Source: Sphingomonas sanguinis NBRC 13937 (GTDB lineage: Bacteria; Pseudomonadota; Alphaproteobacteria; Sphingomonadales; Sphingomonadaceae). From it: 47,982 nucleotides of DNA. The stretch is from the NCBI RefSeq assembly GCF_001591005.1, contig NZ_BCTY01000029.1, positions 1 to 47,982 of the forward strand, read 5' to 3'. A program made the position numbers and the translations under genes. The notes beneath the pieces are model-generated. The model saw only the letters and a program-made list of their open reading frames with translations. It was not told the origin of the DNA and made no database searches. Below, one piece after another: positions 8,488 to 16,180 of the stretch (the first letter of the stretch is position 1; every line of letters begins with the position of its first letter).

Positions 8488-8512
8488 GAGGGATGGGCGC
8501 GTCGCTTGCGTA
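8488..8512 (+). promoter_or_regulatory. ECF-type promoter, site 3 (autoregulation of the sigma cassette)
   Basis: GAGGGATG, 12 bp, then GCGTA, a match to RAGGGRTR-N12-GCGTA. It ends 20 bp before the GTG start of the anti-sigma candidate, so the sigma factor would amplify its own cassette. Confidence 0.72.
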
Positions 8513-8532
8513 ATCCATGCTAGAGGGGTGGA

Positions 8533-8811
8533 GTGAACGACATGGACCTCGACGCAGTATTGATGAGGCTGGCGCAAGCACCCGTGCCCGCGAGCCTTGA
8601 TGGCATGGAAGATCGCGTGCTGGCGCGGGTCGCCGCACGTCCAGCGGCGCGCGCCGGCTTAGGCGTTGGGGCAATGACGATCGCTGCGGCGCTCGTCATG
8701 GGCATCTTCGGTGCCGGTGTGCCCGCGAAGGAAGCCAGCGCGGCTTCGCTATCGCCCTTGGGGCCGGTGTCGCCGCTCGCGCCCTCCACGCTGCTCGTCG
8801 GCGTGCAATGA
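8533..8811 (+). CDS. Small membrane protein, candidate anti-sigma factor (CnrY-like position)
   Basis: A 92-aa protein: a charged N-terminal domain of about 40 residues (MDLDAVLMRLAQAPVPASL) that would face the cytosol, then one membrane helix (AMTIAAALVMGIFGAGV, about 47-63), then a short periplasmic tail. In Cupriavidus, CnrY (about 95 aa, one helix) holds the sigma factor CnrH at the membrane. Size, topology and gene order are the same here, but I see no direct sequence proof of kinship. The start may be GTG 8533 (GAGGGG upstream) or ATG 8542 (GGAG 8530-8533). It overlaps the sensor gene by 4 nt (ATGA). Confidence 0.65.
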   Translation: MNDMDLDAVLMRLAQAPVPASLDGMEDRVLARVAARPAARAGLGVGAMTIAAALVMGIFGAGVPAKEASAASLSPLGPVSPLAPSTLLVGVQ

Positions 8812-9248
8812 GCGGCCGCATCCGCCTTCTGCTTGGCATTGTCGCGTGCTTCATCGCCGCGATCATCGGTGTGTTCGTGGGGCGGGCGCTACTTCCGCCA
8901 CGTGCCCAGCCCGGCTCGGAGCTGCACGACGTGCTGCATCATAAGCTGGCGCTGGACGCCAACCAGGAAGCGCGACTTGAAGTGCTGGAGCAGCGTTTCG
9001 CCGTGCAGCGGCGCGCATTCGAGCTGGAATTGCGGGCGAACAATGCCCGGCTCGCTGAAGCGATCGAGGCCGAGCATGGCAACGGGCCGCGCGTCGCCGC
9101 AGCGGTCGACCAGAGCCACGCCGTCATGGGCGAGCTCCAGAAAGCGACGCTGGCGCACATCTTCGCCATGCGCCAGCTCTTGCGGCCCAATCAGACCGGC
9201 CAGTTCGATCAGGCCGTGGTGAAGGCGCTCACCGACGACGCACGTTGA
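8808..9248 (+). CDS. Periplasmic heavy-metal sensor, CnrX-like
   Basis: A 146-aa protein anchored by one N-terminal helix (about 7-27) with a helical periplasmic domain. His40, His44, Glu61, His117 and Met121 have the same mutual spacing as the CnrX metal ligands His42, His46, Glu63, His119 and Met123, all offset by two. CnrX is the dimeric sensor that binds Ni, Co or Cu and relieves CnrY inhibition of CnrH. The surroundings here are entirely copper genes, so I infer a copper sensor. It overlaps the upstream gene by 4 nt, and the sigma gene starts 10 nt after it. Confidence 0.85.
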   Translation: MSGRIRLLLGIVACFIAAIIGVFVGRALLPPRAQPGSELHDVLHHKLALDANQEARLEVLEQRFAVQRRAFELELRANNARLAEAIEAEHGNGPRVAAAVDQSHAVMGELQKATLAHIFAMRQLLRPNQTGQFDQAVVKALTDDAR

Positions 9249-9258
9249 GGTTCGGCGC

Positions 9259-9828
9259 GTGAGCCTCGACTGGACCACGCTTACGGACGGCGAGCTGGCG
9301 ACCCTCAGCATCGCCGGGCGCGAAGCCGCCTTCGCCGAGATCATGCGCCGCCATCGGCAGTCAATCTTCCGCATGGTGCGCGCGTGCGTCGGCGAGGCCG
9401 ACGAGGCGCTGGACCTTCTGCAGGAGACCTTCGTCGCGGCGCATCAGGCCCTGCCCCGCTACGACGGCGATCGATCGATGCGCGCGTGGCTATCGACGAT
9501 CGCGATCAACAAGTGCCGCGATTGGGGGCGCAAGCGCACCGTGCGGCGCTTTCTGGCGTTCGCCGCACCGATCGGCGCGGAAGCCGAAGCCATTGCAGAC
9601 GACCAGGTGGCGATCGACGACGCGACGGGCGACCGACAGGAACTCGACCGCGTGACGCGCGCCATTGCGGGCTTGCCGACCGCATTGAAGGAATCCTTGG
9701 TGCTGCGCACGATCGAGGGGTTGAGCCAGGCTGAAACCGCGGCAGTGTTGTCGATCAGCGAAAAGGCGGTAGAAACCCGCCTCTATCGCGCGCGATCGAA
9801 GTTGCTGGAGCGATTGGGCGGGCGCTGA
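9259..9828 (+). CDS. ECF-family RNA polymerase sigma factor (CnrH-like)
   Basis: A 189-aa sigma-70 family protein with only regions 2 and 4. Region 2 spans about 20-95 (EALDLLQETFVAAHQALPRY, STIAINKCRDWGRKR). Region 4 spans about 130-185 (IAGLPTALKESLVLRTIEGLS, ISEKAVETRLYRARSKLLERL), with its helix-turn-helix for the -35. The start is GTG at 9259 with GAGG at 9247-9250. It follows a small membrane protein and a CnrX-like sensor in a Y-X-H order. Six matching promoter sites lie around it, one in front of its own cassette. I infer that it is released from the membrane when periplasmic metal binds the sensor, then transcribes the copper genes. Confidence 0.93.
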   Translation: MSLDWTTLTDGELATLSIAGREAAFAEIMRRHRQSIFRMVRACVGEADEALDLLQETFVAAHQALPRYDGDRSMRAWLSTIAINKCRDWGRKRTVRRFLAFAAPIGAEAEAIADDQVAIDDATGDRQELDRVTRAIAGLPTALKESLVLRTIEGLSQAETAAVLSISEKAVETRLYRARSKLLERLGGR

Positions 9829-9851
9829 GGGATAGCGCCCTGAGCTGCGTA
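9827..9851 (+). promoter_or_regulatory. ECF-type promoter, site 4 (upstream of pcoA)
   Basis: GAGGGATA, 12 bp, then GCGTA, overlapping the last 2 bases of the sigma gene stop codon. It ends 44 bp before the pcoA ATG and should drive pcoA-pcoB and probably the cytochrome and PepSY genes. Confidence 0.72.
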
Positions 9852-9895
9852 TCAAGGCTAGAGGGACACTCCCGTTCGAGAGCCTTGAGGACCGT

Positions 9896-11929
9896 ATGAG
9901 CCGCACTATCGATCGCCGCCAGATGCTTCGCGGCGCCGCCCTTGCTGGCGGTGGCATGGCGCTGACCGCCTATATGCCCGCGTGGGCGCAGCCTGTCTCG
10001 GGCGGGATCGTCAAACCGCTGCCGACCGTCTCGGGCACTGACATCGCGCTGACGATCGACAGTTTCAGACTTCCCGTCGACGGCAAGTCGACGCCCGCAA
10101 TCGGCGTCAACGGCACGGTGCCGGCCCCTCTCATTCGCTTGAAGGAGGGGCAAAAGGTCCGCCTCTCCGTCACCAACAATCTCGACGAGGACAGTTCGAT
10201 CCACTGGCATGGGCTGCTCGTGCCGTTCGCGATGGACGGCGTGCCCGGCATCAGCTTCCCCGGCATCAAGGCGCGCTCGACCTTCATCTACGAGTTCCCG
10301 ATCATCCAGTCGGGCACCTACTGGTATCACAGCCATTCCGGCGAGCAGGAGCAGGGCGGACTTTACGGGCCGATCGTGATCGACCCGGCCGGTGCCGATC
10401 CGATCGCGTTCGACCGCGAGCATGTGATCGTGCTGTCCGACCACAGCCAGATGACCGGCGAGCAGATTTTCCGGAAGCTGAAGCAGATGGGCGGCGCCTA
10501 TTTCAACTATCAGCGGCCGACCCTCGCGGGCTTGCTCGCGGGTCGGGAAATGCCGCTCAAGGACCGGATCGAGTGGGGAAAGATGCGAATGGACCCCGCC
10601 GACATCGCCGACGTCACCGGCTCGACCTATACCTTCCTGGTCAACGGCTACGGGCCGTATGACAACTGGACGGGGCTGTTCAAGCCGGGCGAGCGGGTCC
10701 GCTTGCGGATCATCAACGCCGCGGCGCAGACCAACTTCAACGTCCGCATCCCCGACCTGCCGATGACCGTCGTGCAGGCCGATGGGCAGAATGTCCGTCC
10801 GGTGAAGATCGACGAGTTCCAGATCGGCGTTGCCGAGACGTTCGACGTGATCGTGACGCCCGAGGACCGGGCCTACAGCTTCGTCTCCGAGGCTATCGAT
10901 CGCTCCGGCATGGGCCGGGCGACGCTCGCCCCGCGTGAGGGGATGGTCGCCCCGGTCCCGCCGCTTCGTCCGCGCACGCTGCTGACCATGACCGATATGG
11001 GCATGGACATGGGGAGCATGGGCGGGATGCAGGGCATGTCCGGCATGAAGGACGAGAGCCCGGTCGCCACGCGCGGGCCGGACCCCACCTTGATGCAGAA
11101 CGCCTCGCGCAATCTTTGGAAGCTGACGGGCTGGAAGGGGCCGACCGATCACGGGACGGTCGCGGCAGGCGCAGCGATGGCGGGCATGTCCGGCATGTCG
11201 GGCATGGACCACAGCCAGATGGGCGGCGCTGTAATGCCCGGGATGGACCATAGCCAAATGGCAGCGGGCGGTGCTGGCATGGCCGGCATGGACCATAGTG
11301 CCATGTCGGGCGGATCGGGCCAGGCTGGCGGCATGGCCGGGATGGACCACGGGTCGGGTGGCGGCATGAACATGAACATGCGCGACCCGAAGAATGCGCC
11401 GGGCGTGAAGATGGGGCCGGGCGTGCAGACCATCTCCCCGATGCCGAAGGACCGTAGCGGTGAACCGCCCCAGGGTCTGGAGGGCCTGGATCACCGCGTC
11501 CTCACCTATCGCGACCTCGTTTCGCTCGCGCCCAACCCCGACGTGCGCGCGCCGTCGCGTCAGTTCGAGATCCATCTGACCGGTAACATGGAGCGCTACA
11601 TGTGGGGCTTCGACGGGCAGAAGCTGAGCGATCCCGCCGACCCCATCCCGTTCCGCAAAGGCGAGCGGGCGCGGGTGACGTTGGTCAACGATACGATGAT
11701 GCCGCACCCCATCCATCTCCACGGCCATTTCTTCGAGCTGGTGACGGGGCACGGCAATCATGCGCCGCGCAAGCACACCGTCAACGTGCCGCCTGGAGGC
11801 AAGATGACCTTTGATCTGACCGCCGATGCACCCGGCGATTGGGCGTTCCACTGTCACAATCTCTACCACATGACCGCAGGCATGATGCGCGTCGTCACCG
11901 TTCGCCCGTTCGCGGGAGAGGCGGCATGA
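9896..11929 (+). CDS. pcoA: Multicopper oxidase CopA/PcoA (periplasmic copper resistance)
   Basis: A 677-aa periplasmic oxidase thought to oxidise Cu(I) to the less toxic Cu(II). It starts with a twin-arginine signal (RRQMLRGAALAGG, cleavage near AWA). All copper-binding motifs are visible: HWHG and WYHSHSG in domain 1, then HPIHLHGHFFE and HCHNLYHMTAGM at the C-terminus. Residues about 360-510 are Met/His-rich with many MxGM and MDHSxM repeats, the copper-binding insert typical of PcoA. It is transcribed from ECF-type site 4 and overlaps pcoB by 4 nt (ATGA). It is a different protein from the copA ATPase at 1374-3848. Confidence 0.95.
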   Translation: MSRTIDRRQMLRGAALAGGGMALTAYMPAWAQPVSGGIVKPLPTVSGTDIALTIDSFRLPVDGKSTPAIGVNGTVPAPLIRLKEGQKVRLSVTNNLDEDSSIHWHGLLVPFAMDGVPGISFPGIKARSTFIYEFPIIQSGTYWYHSHSGEQEQGGLYGPIVIDPAGADPIAFDREHVIVLSDHSQMTGEQIFRKLKQMGGAYFNYQRPTLAGLLAGREMPLKDRIEWGKMRMDPADIADVTGSTYTFLVNGYGPYDNWTGLFKPGERVRLRIINAAAQTNFNVRIPDLPMTVVQADGQNVRPVKIDEFQIGVAETFDVIVTPEDRAYSFVSEAIDRSGMGRATLAPREGMVAPVPPLRPRTLLTMTDMGMDMGSMGGMQGMSGMKDESPVATRGPDPTLMQNASRNLWKLTGWKGPTDHGTVAAGAAMAGMSGMSGMDHSQMGGAVMPGMDHSQMAAGGAGMAGMDHSAMSGGSGQAGGMAGMDHGSGGGMNMNMRDPKNAPGVKMGPGVQTISPMPKDRSGEPPQGLEGLDHRVLTYRDLVSLAPNPDVRAPSRQFEIHLTGNMERYMWGFDGQKLSDPADPIPFRKGERARVTLVNDTMMPHPIHLHGHFFELVTGHGNHAPRKHTVNVPPGGKMTFDLTADAPGDWAFHCHNLYHMTAGMMRVVTVRPFAGEAA

Positions 11930-13218
11930 ACCGGCTGACCGCGGCGCTCGCCGCCACCACCATGCTCGGCATCGCCGGTCCTGTCGCCGCTCAGTCGATG
12001 CAGGGCATGGATCATTCGGCAATGCCGGGCATGACCATGCCGATGCCTGCGAAAAAGAAGCCGGTGGTGAAGCCCACGGCCAAAGGCAAGCCGGCCAAGA
12101 CTAGGTCAGCTCCTGCGAGGCGACCATCAGCTTCGACGACGAAACGCCGCGCCGCGCCAACGGCCGGCATGAATGGTATGGATCACGGGACCATGCCGGG
12201 CATGGATCACTCGTCTATGCCCGGCATGGACCATGCGGCTCCGCAGGGCTCACAGCAGGGCATGGAAGCCATGCCGGGGATGCAGATGCCCGGAAACGGC
12301 CAAACGGTCCCTCAGGGCTCCCAGCAGCCGATGCAGGGCATGGACCATTCGGCGATGCCGGGGATGACCATGCCAGCCGACCAGCACAGCGGCCACGACA
12401 TGCAGGGCATGTCGGGAATGGCCGGAATGCCAGGCATGGCGGCCGATGGGGTGCAGCAGACTGGCACCGCGCTTCCCGCAGGAAACGCCCCCGCCCCGCC
12501 CCTGCCGACCGACCATGCGGCCGACAGCGTTTACGGCGCGGACGCGATGGCGATGGGTCGCCATCACCTTCAGCAGCATCACGGCGGTCAAAACTTCAGC
12601 CAGGTGCTATTGAACCTCGCTGAGTATCAATTCCGCAACGGTCGTGACGGCTATCGCTGGGATGGCGAGGCGTGGTTCGGGGGTGACATCAACCGCCTCT
12701 TCATCAAGTCTGAGGGCGAGGGAGCCTTCCGCGAGGGCATCGAGAGCGCCGAGGTGCAGGCGCTCTATAGCCGGACCATTGGCCCTTATTTCAATCTACA
12801 AGCGGGTGTCCGCCAGGATTTGGGGCCGTCCCCGAAACGCACCTATGCGACCGTCGGGCTGGAGGGGCTGGCACCGGGCTTCTTCGAGCTAGAGGGCGCG
12901 GTATTCCTGTCCAACAAGGGCGACCTGCTAGGGCGGCTTGAGGGCTATTACGACCAGCGCATCACCCAGCGGCTGATCCTGCAACCGCGCGCCGAGCTCA
13001 ATTTCGCTGCGCAGGACGTGCCGGAAAACCGGATCGGATCGGGCCTATCCAACGCCGAGCTTGGATTGCGGCTGCGTTATGAGATCCGGCGCGAGTTCGC
13101 CCCCTATGTCGGCGTGTCATGGGATCGCCGCTTCGGCGACACCGCCCGCTACGCGCGCGCCGATGGGGATCGCGCAACGTCCAAGAGCATCGTCGCCGGC
13201 GTTCGTGTCTGGTTCTGA
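11926..13218 (+). CDS. pcoB: Copper resistance outer-membrane protein CopB/PcoB
   Basis: A 430-aa protein with a signal peptide (MNRLTAALAATTMLGIAGPVAA). A long Met/His-rich and Lys-rich linker (about 25-190, repeats such as MQGMDHSAMPGM) would bind copper in the periplasm. The C-terminal half (about 205-430) is a beta-barrel domain with alternating aromatic strands, ending in VRVWF, a typical terminal strand for outer-membrane insertion. It partners the multicopper oxidase encoded just upstream (4-nt overlap). Confidence 0.93.
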   Translation: MNRLTAALAATTMLGIAGPVAAQSMQGMDHSAMPGMTMPMPAKKKPVVKPTAKGKPAKTRSAPARRPSASTTKRRAAPTAGMNGMDHGTMPGMDHSSMPGMDHAAPQGSQQGMEAMPGMQMPGNGQTVPQGSQQPMQGMDHSAMPGMTMPADQHSGHDMQGMSGMAGMPGMAADGVQQTGTALPAGNAPAPPLPTDHAADSVYGADAMAMGRHHLQQHHGGQNFSQVLLNLAEYQFRNGRDGYRWDGEAWFGGDINRLFIKSEGEGAFREGIESAEVQALYSRTIGPYFNLQAGVRQDLGPSPKRTYATVGLEGLAPGFFELEGAVFLSNKGDLLGRLEGYYDQRITQRLILQPRAELNFAAQDVPENRIGSGLSNAELGLRLRYEIRREFAPYVGVSWDRRFGDTARYARADGDRATSKSIVAGVRVWF

Positions 13219-13233
13219 TCGATGGAGGAACAG

Positions 13234-13818
13234 ATGGCTCAAGACGGCAGGCGCTCGATAAGGCAGCACTTCCCGAGCCTGCCGTTCGTAGGCGCCCTGG
13301 CGATCGTCCTGGCGCTGGGCGCAGCCGCGTTTATCTACCTTGGCGTGTATAACATCGCGGCCGACGAACCGCACACGCCGGCGGTCTATTCAATGCTCGA
13401 ACGCCTGCGCGATCGGTCGATTGAGGCACGCGCGCGCGGCATAACACCCCCGGCCGATCTGGCATCGGCGCAGCGCGTGTCAGTCGGCGCGGGCCTTTAC
13501 GGAGAAATGTGTTCCGGTTGCCATCTCGGCCCCGGCGTCGAGAAATCCGAGATGAGCCAGGGCCTCTATCCACAGGCGCCGGAACTCGCGCGCGCTCAAG
13601 ATCTCACCCCCGCCCAGCAATTCTGGATCATCAAGCACGGGGTGAAGCTCAGCGCCATGCCGGCATGGGGCAAGACGCATCCCGACCCCCTAATTTGGAA
13701 TATGGTCGCGTTCGTCCGCAAGCTCCCCGGCATGACGCCCGAACAGTATAAGGCACTGGTCGCGAGCGCCCCGGCCGATCACGACGAGATGATGAAGGAC
13801 ATGCCGGGTATGAAGTGA
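13234..13818 (+). CDS. Membrane-anchored c-type cytochrome
   Basis: A 194-aa protein with one N-terminal membrane helix (FVGALAIVLALGAAAFIYLGV) and a single haem-binding CSGCH at about residue 91. A later Met (KLSAMPAWGK) is the likely sixth haem ligand. The C-terminus ends MMKDMPGMK, Met-rich like its neighbours. I chose the ATG at 13234 because GGAGG (13224-13228) is well spaced from it; another ATG at 13222 lacks one. It follows pcoB by 15 nt and probably shares its transcript. It may carry electrons from copper oxidation, which is inference. Confidence 0.85.
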   Translation: MAQDGRRSIRQHFPSLPFVGALAIVLALGAAAFIYLGVYNIAADEPHTPAVYSMLERLRDRSIEARARGITPPADLASAQRVSVGAGLYGEMCSGCHLGPGVEKSEMSQGLYPQAPELARAQDLTPAQQFWIIKHGVKLSAMPAWGKTHPDPLIWNMVAFVRKLPGMTPEQYKALVASAPADHDEMMKDMPGMK

Positions 13819-13843
13819 CCCCGGCGACGAGGTTGAGGGAGGA

Positions 13844-14581
13844 GTGGTTCTGAAAAGCGCGAAACTGAGGCTGCATCTACTCGCGAGCCGCACGCACAAA
13901 TGGCTCGCGATCATCATCGGCGCGCAGCTCCTGCTATGGTTCGCAAGCGGCGCCCTGATGAGCTTCCTGCCGATCGATCGGGTGCATGGCGATCACCTCG
14001 TTGACCGCAAAGCCGCGGCGCCCCTTCCCCGCGGCAGCACGTTCGCCCCACCATCGGCGATCGTAGGCGCAGCAGATGCGCCCATCGAGGCCATCACCTA
14101 TCGCATGTGGCTTGGCCGCCCGGTCGCCGAGGTCGCGACAGCCAAGGGAACGCGCCTGTTCGACGCCGCGACGGGCCAAGCGCTGCCAGCACCAACGGCT
14201 CGTGAGGCCGAGGAGATCGCGCGTTTGGCATGGCGTGGCGGTGCTCGACCAGCGGCGAAGGTAGAGCGGATCGAGCGCGCCAGCCCCGAATATCGCGGCA
14301 CGCTCCCCGCCTGGCGCGTCGCGTTCGCCGACCTCGATTCCACCCGCGTCTTTGTCGCGGCCGACACCGGTCGGATCTCGGCTGTCCGAACCGGCACTTG
14401 GCGGCTCTACGACTTCTTCTGGGGCCTTCACATCATGGATTGGACGAATCACGAGAACTTCAACACGCCCTGGCTGCTCGCCTTCGCGATCGGTGGGCTT
14501 GCGCTTTGGTTAGGGGGGGCAGTGCTTCTCTACATGCGATGGCCCAAAACGCGGCGTCGCAACATCGTGATCGAGGCATAA
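13844..14581 (+). CDS. PepSY-associated membrane protein
   Basis: A 245-aa protein with two membrane helices (about 20-40, WLAIIIGAQLLLWFASGALMSF; about 205-232, LAFAIGGLALWLGGAVLLY) flanking a periplasmic PepSY-like domain (LPAWRVAFADLDSTRVFVAADTGRISAVRTG). Such proteins are often linked to metal reduction or iron/copper uptake, but no reaction is established. GTG 13844 is very close to GGAGG (13839-13843), so CTG at 13850 could be the real start. It is the last gene of the pcoAB unit, 25 nt after the cytochrome. Confidence 0.72.
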   Translation: MVLKSAKLRLHLLASRTHKWLAIIIGAQLLLWFASGALMSFLPIDRVHGDHLVDRKAAAPLPRGSTFAPPSAIVGAADAPIEAITYRMWLGRPVAEVATAKGTRLFDAATGQALPAPTAREAEEIARLAWRGGARPAAKVERIERASPEYRGTLPAWRVAFADLDSTRVFVAADTGRISAVRTGTWRLYDFFWGLHIMDWTNHENFNTPWLLAFAIGGLALWLGGAVLLYMRWPKTRRRNIVIEA

Positions 14582-14661
14582 TATACGCGGCTCAGGAGCG
14601 TAGCCCTCGGAAATAAAGTCCTGTTTCCTGACAATTTCTCGCGCGTTCTAGCACCCCGGGT

Positions 14662-14686
14662 GAGGGATAGCCGCCTCGCACGCGTA
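14662..14686 (+). promoter_or_regulatory. ECF-type promoter, site 5 (upstream of DUF305)
   Basis: GAGGGATA, 12 bp, then GCGTA, the sixth match to RAGGGRTR-N12-GCGTA. It ends 28 bp before the ATG of the DUF305 gene in the 133-bp gap after the PepSY gene. Confidence 0.7.
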
Positions 14687-14714
14687 GAAGTCTTAGAACC
14701 CAGGGAGATCAATA

Positions 14715-15107
14715 ATGCGCTTCGCACCAACATTCGCAGCTTTGGCGCTGCTCGCCACGCCCGCCCTCGCGCAGCAGAGCGGCGGAATGCAGGGCATGAA
14801 CCACGGTCAGATGGCCGGCATGAACCACGACGACATGGCGGGCATGATGGCCGGCAATCCCTACGGCCAGGCCGAGATGGACATGCATCAGAAGATGATG
14901 GCGGCCAAGCAGGGCGACGCGGCCGAAATGTGGACGCGCAAGATGATCGAGCATCACCGAGGCGCCATCGCCATGTCGCGCGTTGCGGTGCGTGACGCGC
15001 GCGACGCCGAGACCAAGCGCATGGCGCAGATGACGATCACGAAACAGGAAAAGGATATTGCCGAGCTGCAGGCGTGGCTCAGCAAGCACGGCAAGCGCCC
15101 GCAATAA
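14715..15107 (+). CDS. DUF305 periplasmic copper-binding protein
   Basis: A 130-aa exported protein: signal peptide MRFAPTFAALALLATPALA, then a Met/His-rich stretch (MQGMNHGQMAGMNHDDMAGMM). A DUF305 domain of four-helix type follows, with the conserved MIEHHRGAIAMS motif (about residues 76-87). DUF305 proteins such as CopM bind copper in the periplasm. GGGAG (14702-14706) is well spaced. It is driven by ECF-type site 5 and followed by a strong hairpin, so the downstream DUF411 gene may be only partly co-transcribed. Confidence 0.88.
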   Translation: MRFAPTFAALALLATPALAQQSGGMQGMNHGQMAGMNHDDMAGMMAGNPYGQAEMDMHQKMMAAKQGDAAEMWTRKMIEHHRGAIAMSRVAVRDARDAETKRMAQMTITKQEKDIAELQAWLSKHGKRPQ

Positions 15108-15117
15108 GGGAGCGCTG

Positions 15118-15166
15118 CCCCGCCCTGTCGATCCCCCTACCCCCCGGCAGGGCGGGGATTTCCTTT
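15118..15166 (+). terminator. Hairpin terminator after DUF305
   Basis: A perfect 10-bp stem, CCCCGCCCTG (15118-15127) with CAGGGCGGGG (15148-15157), a 20-nt loop and a T-rich tail (ATTTCCTTTT). It lies between DUF305 and DUF411 and would terminate or attenuate read-through. Confidence 0.75.
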
Positions 15167-15178
15167 TAGGAGCTGATG

Positions 15179-15628
15179 ATGAAGAATGGTGTTCGTGGCG
15201 CCGTCGCCGCCTTGCTAATGACCATCCCAGCGGTCGCATCGGCCGCGGCCGACATCGCCATGCACCGCGATCCGGGTTGCGGCTGTTGCGAGAAATGGGC
15301 GGCGCAGGTGCGTCAGCAGTTCGGCCGCAAGGTCCAGATCATCGACGATGATCGCCGTGAGGTGCTGCAGCGTAAGATCGGCCTGCCCGCTGACCTCGCG
15401 TCCTGCCATACCGCGATCATCGACGGCATGGCGTTTGAGGGACATGTCCCGATCGCGGACATGAAGCGCGCGCTGGCCCAGCATCCTAAAGGCGTGCGCG
15501 GCTTGGCCGTGGCCGGAATGCCGATGGGCTCACCGGGCATGGAGGTGCCCGGCATGAGAACCCAGCCCTATGACGTCATTGCGTTCGGTGCCGCTGGCCG
15601 GCGTGTCTTTGCTAGCCACGGCGCCTAA
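15179..15628 (+). CDS. DUF411 (CopG-like) periplasmic metal-binding protein
   Basis: A 149-aa protein with a signal peptide (about 1-24, ending AVASA). The thioredoxin-like DUF411 core begins DIAMHRDPGCGCCEKWAAQV, with the CxCC metal site, and continues with a conserved Cys-His (ASCHTAIIDG) and GHVP. Proteins of this family accompany copper and silver resistance genes and bind Cu(I) in the periplasm. Two ATGs are adjacent (15176 and 15179); AGGAG at 15168-15172 favours the second. The C-terminus is Met-rich (MPMGSPGMEVPGM). Confidence 0.85.
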   Translation: MKNGVRGAVAALLMTIPAVASAAADIAMHRDPGCGCCEKWAAQVRQQFGRKVQIIDDDRREVLQRKIGLPADLASCHTAIIDGMAFEGHVPIADMKRALAQHPKGVRGLAVAGMPMGSPGMEVPGMRTQPYDVIAFGAAGRRVFASHGA

Positions 15629-15706
15629 ACGACAGGTTGTCTTGTGAGCGGCAAATCTTCCCCGGCGCTTCATGCCGGCACTACGGCACCCGGCAAACCA
15701 CCCGTA

Positions 15707-15735
15707 TTGACCTCGGCGTTGACAATTGGGATAGT
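15707..15735 (+). promoter_or_regulatory. Sigma-70-like promoter before a small exported protein
   Basis: TTGACC (15707-15712), 17 bp, then GATAGT (15730-15735), 4 of 6 matches to the -10 consensus. Transcription would begin near 15742, the first base of the proposed GTG start codon, so the mRNA would be almost leaderless. Confidence 0.4.
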
Positions 15736-15741
15736 ATCCGG

Positions 15742-16098
15742 GTGTTGAAAGCTCGTCTTTCTCTCTTGCTTCTTGTTGGAGCGTTGCTTGGCCTTTTGGG
15801 CCAAGGAATTGCGTATGCGGCCGGCCCATCGCTCTCACCCAAGATGGCGATGAGCCATGTCACCCCATCCCGCATGGATTGCGCGGGTATGGCGACCCCG
15901 GATCCGTCATCGGAACACCCATGCAAAGGACTGACGCTGGCGTGTATCGCCCAAATGGGATGCGTTGTTCCCATGACGTTTGAGGAGCCGGCAAGAGTGC
16001 TGAAGCGCTCGATCGCATCTCAAATCGTTATCTGGCCTGCCAGCCGGGCACTTGCCGGCCTCAACGTCGCTCCCGAGCCCGAACCGCCTACCGTTTGA
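15742..16098 (+). CDS. Exported protein of unknown function with Cys/Met-rich middle
   Basis: A 118-aa protein I do not recognise. It has an N-terminal hydrophobic signal (LSLLLLVGALLGLLGQGIAYA), then MAMSHVTPSRMDCAGM and SEHPCKGLTLACIAQMGCVVPM. That gives four cysteines with His and Met nearby, so metal binding is plausible. The start is GTG 15742 or TTG 15745; no ribosome site is visible. It lies between DUF411 and the cus operon. Small Cys-containing exported proteins often accompany RND metal pumps, but no function can be assigned. Confidence 0.6.
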   Translation: MLKARLSLLLLVGALLGLLGQGIAYAAGPSLSPKMAMSHVTPSRMDCAGMATPDPSSEHPCKGLTLACIAQMGCVVPMTFEEPARVLKRSIASQIVIWPASRALAGLNVAPEPEPPTV

Positions 16099-16180
16099 TC
16101 GAGTCAAGCCGTGTCAGGCTGCAGCCGTTCGCCGGTTGCGGCTCTGCCGATTTTAAATCTCGATCAAATTGGAAAGTGAC

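Noticed and set aside
9755..12022. A 755-codon open frame on the minus strand opposite pcoA
   Set aside because: It is the shadow of the multicopper oxidase gene in GC-rich DNA; it shows no motif and its residues (rich in Arg, His, Asp) follow from the codons of the real gene.
11000..12430. Short repeated units (MDHSxMxGM-coding) as a CRISPR or tandem DNA repeat
   Set aside because: The repeats are imperfect, in frame and encode the Met/His-rich copper-binding segments of PcoA and PcoB.
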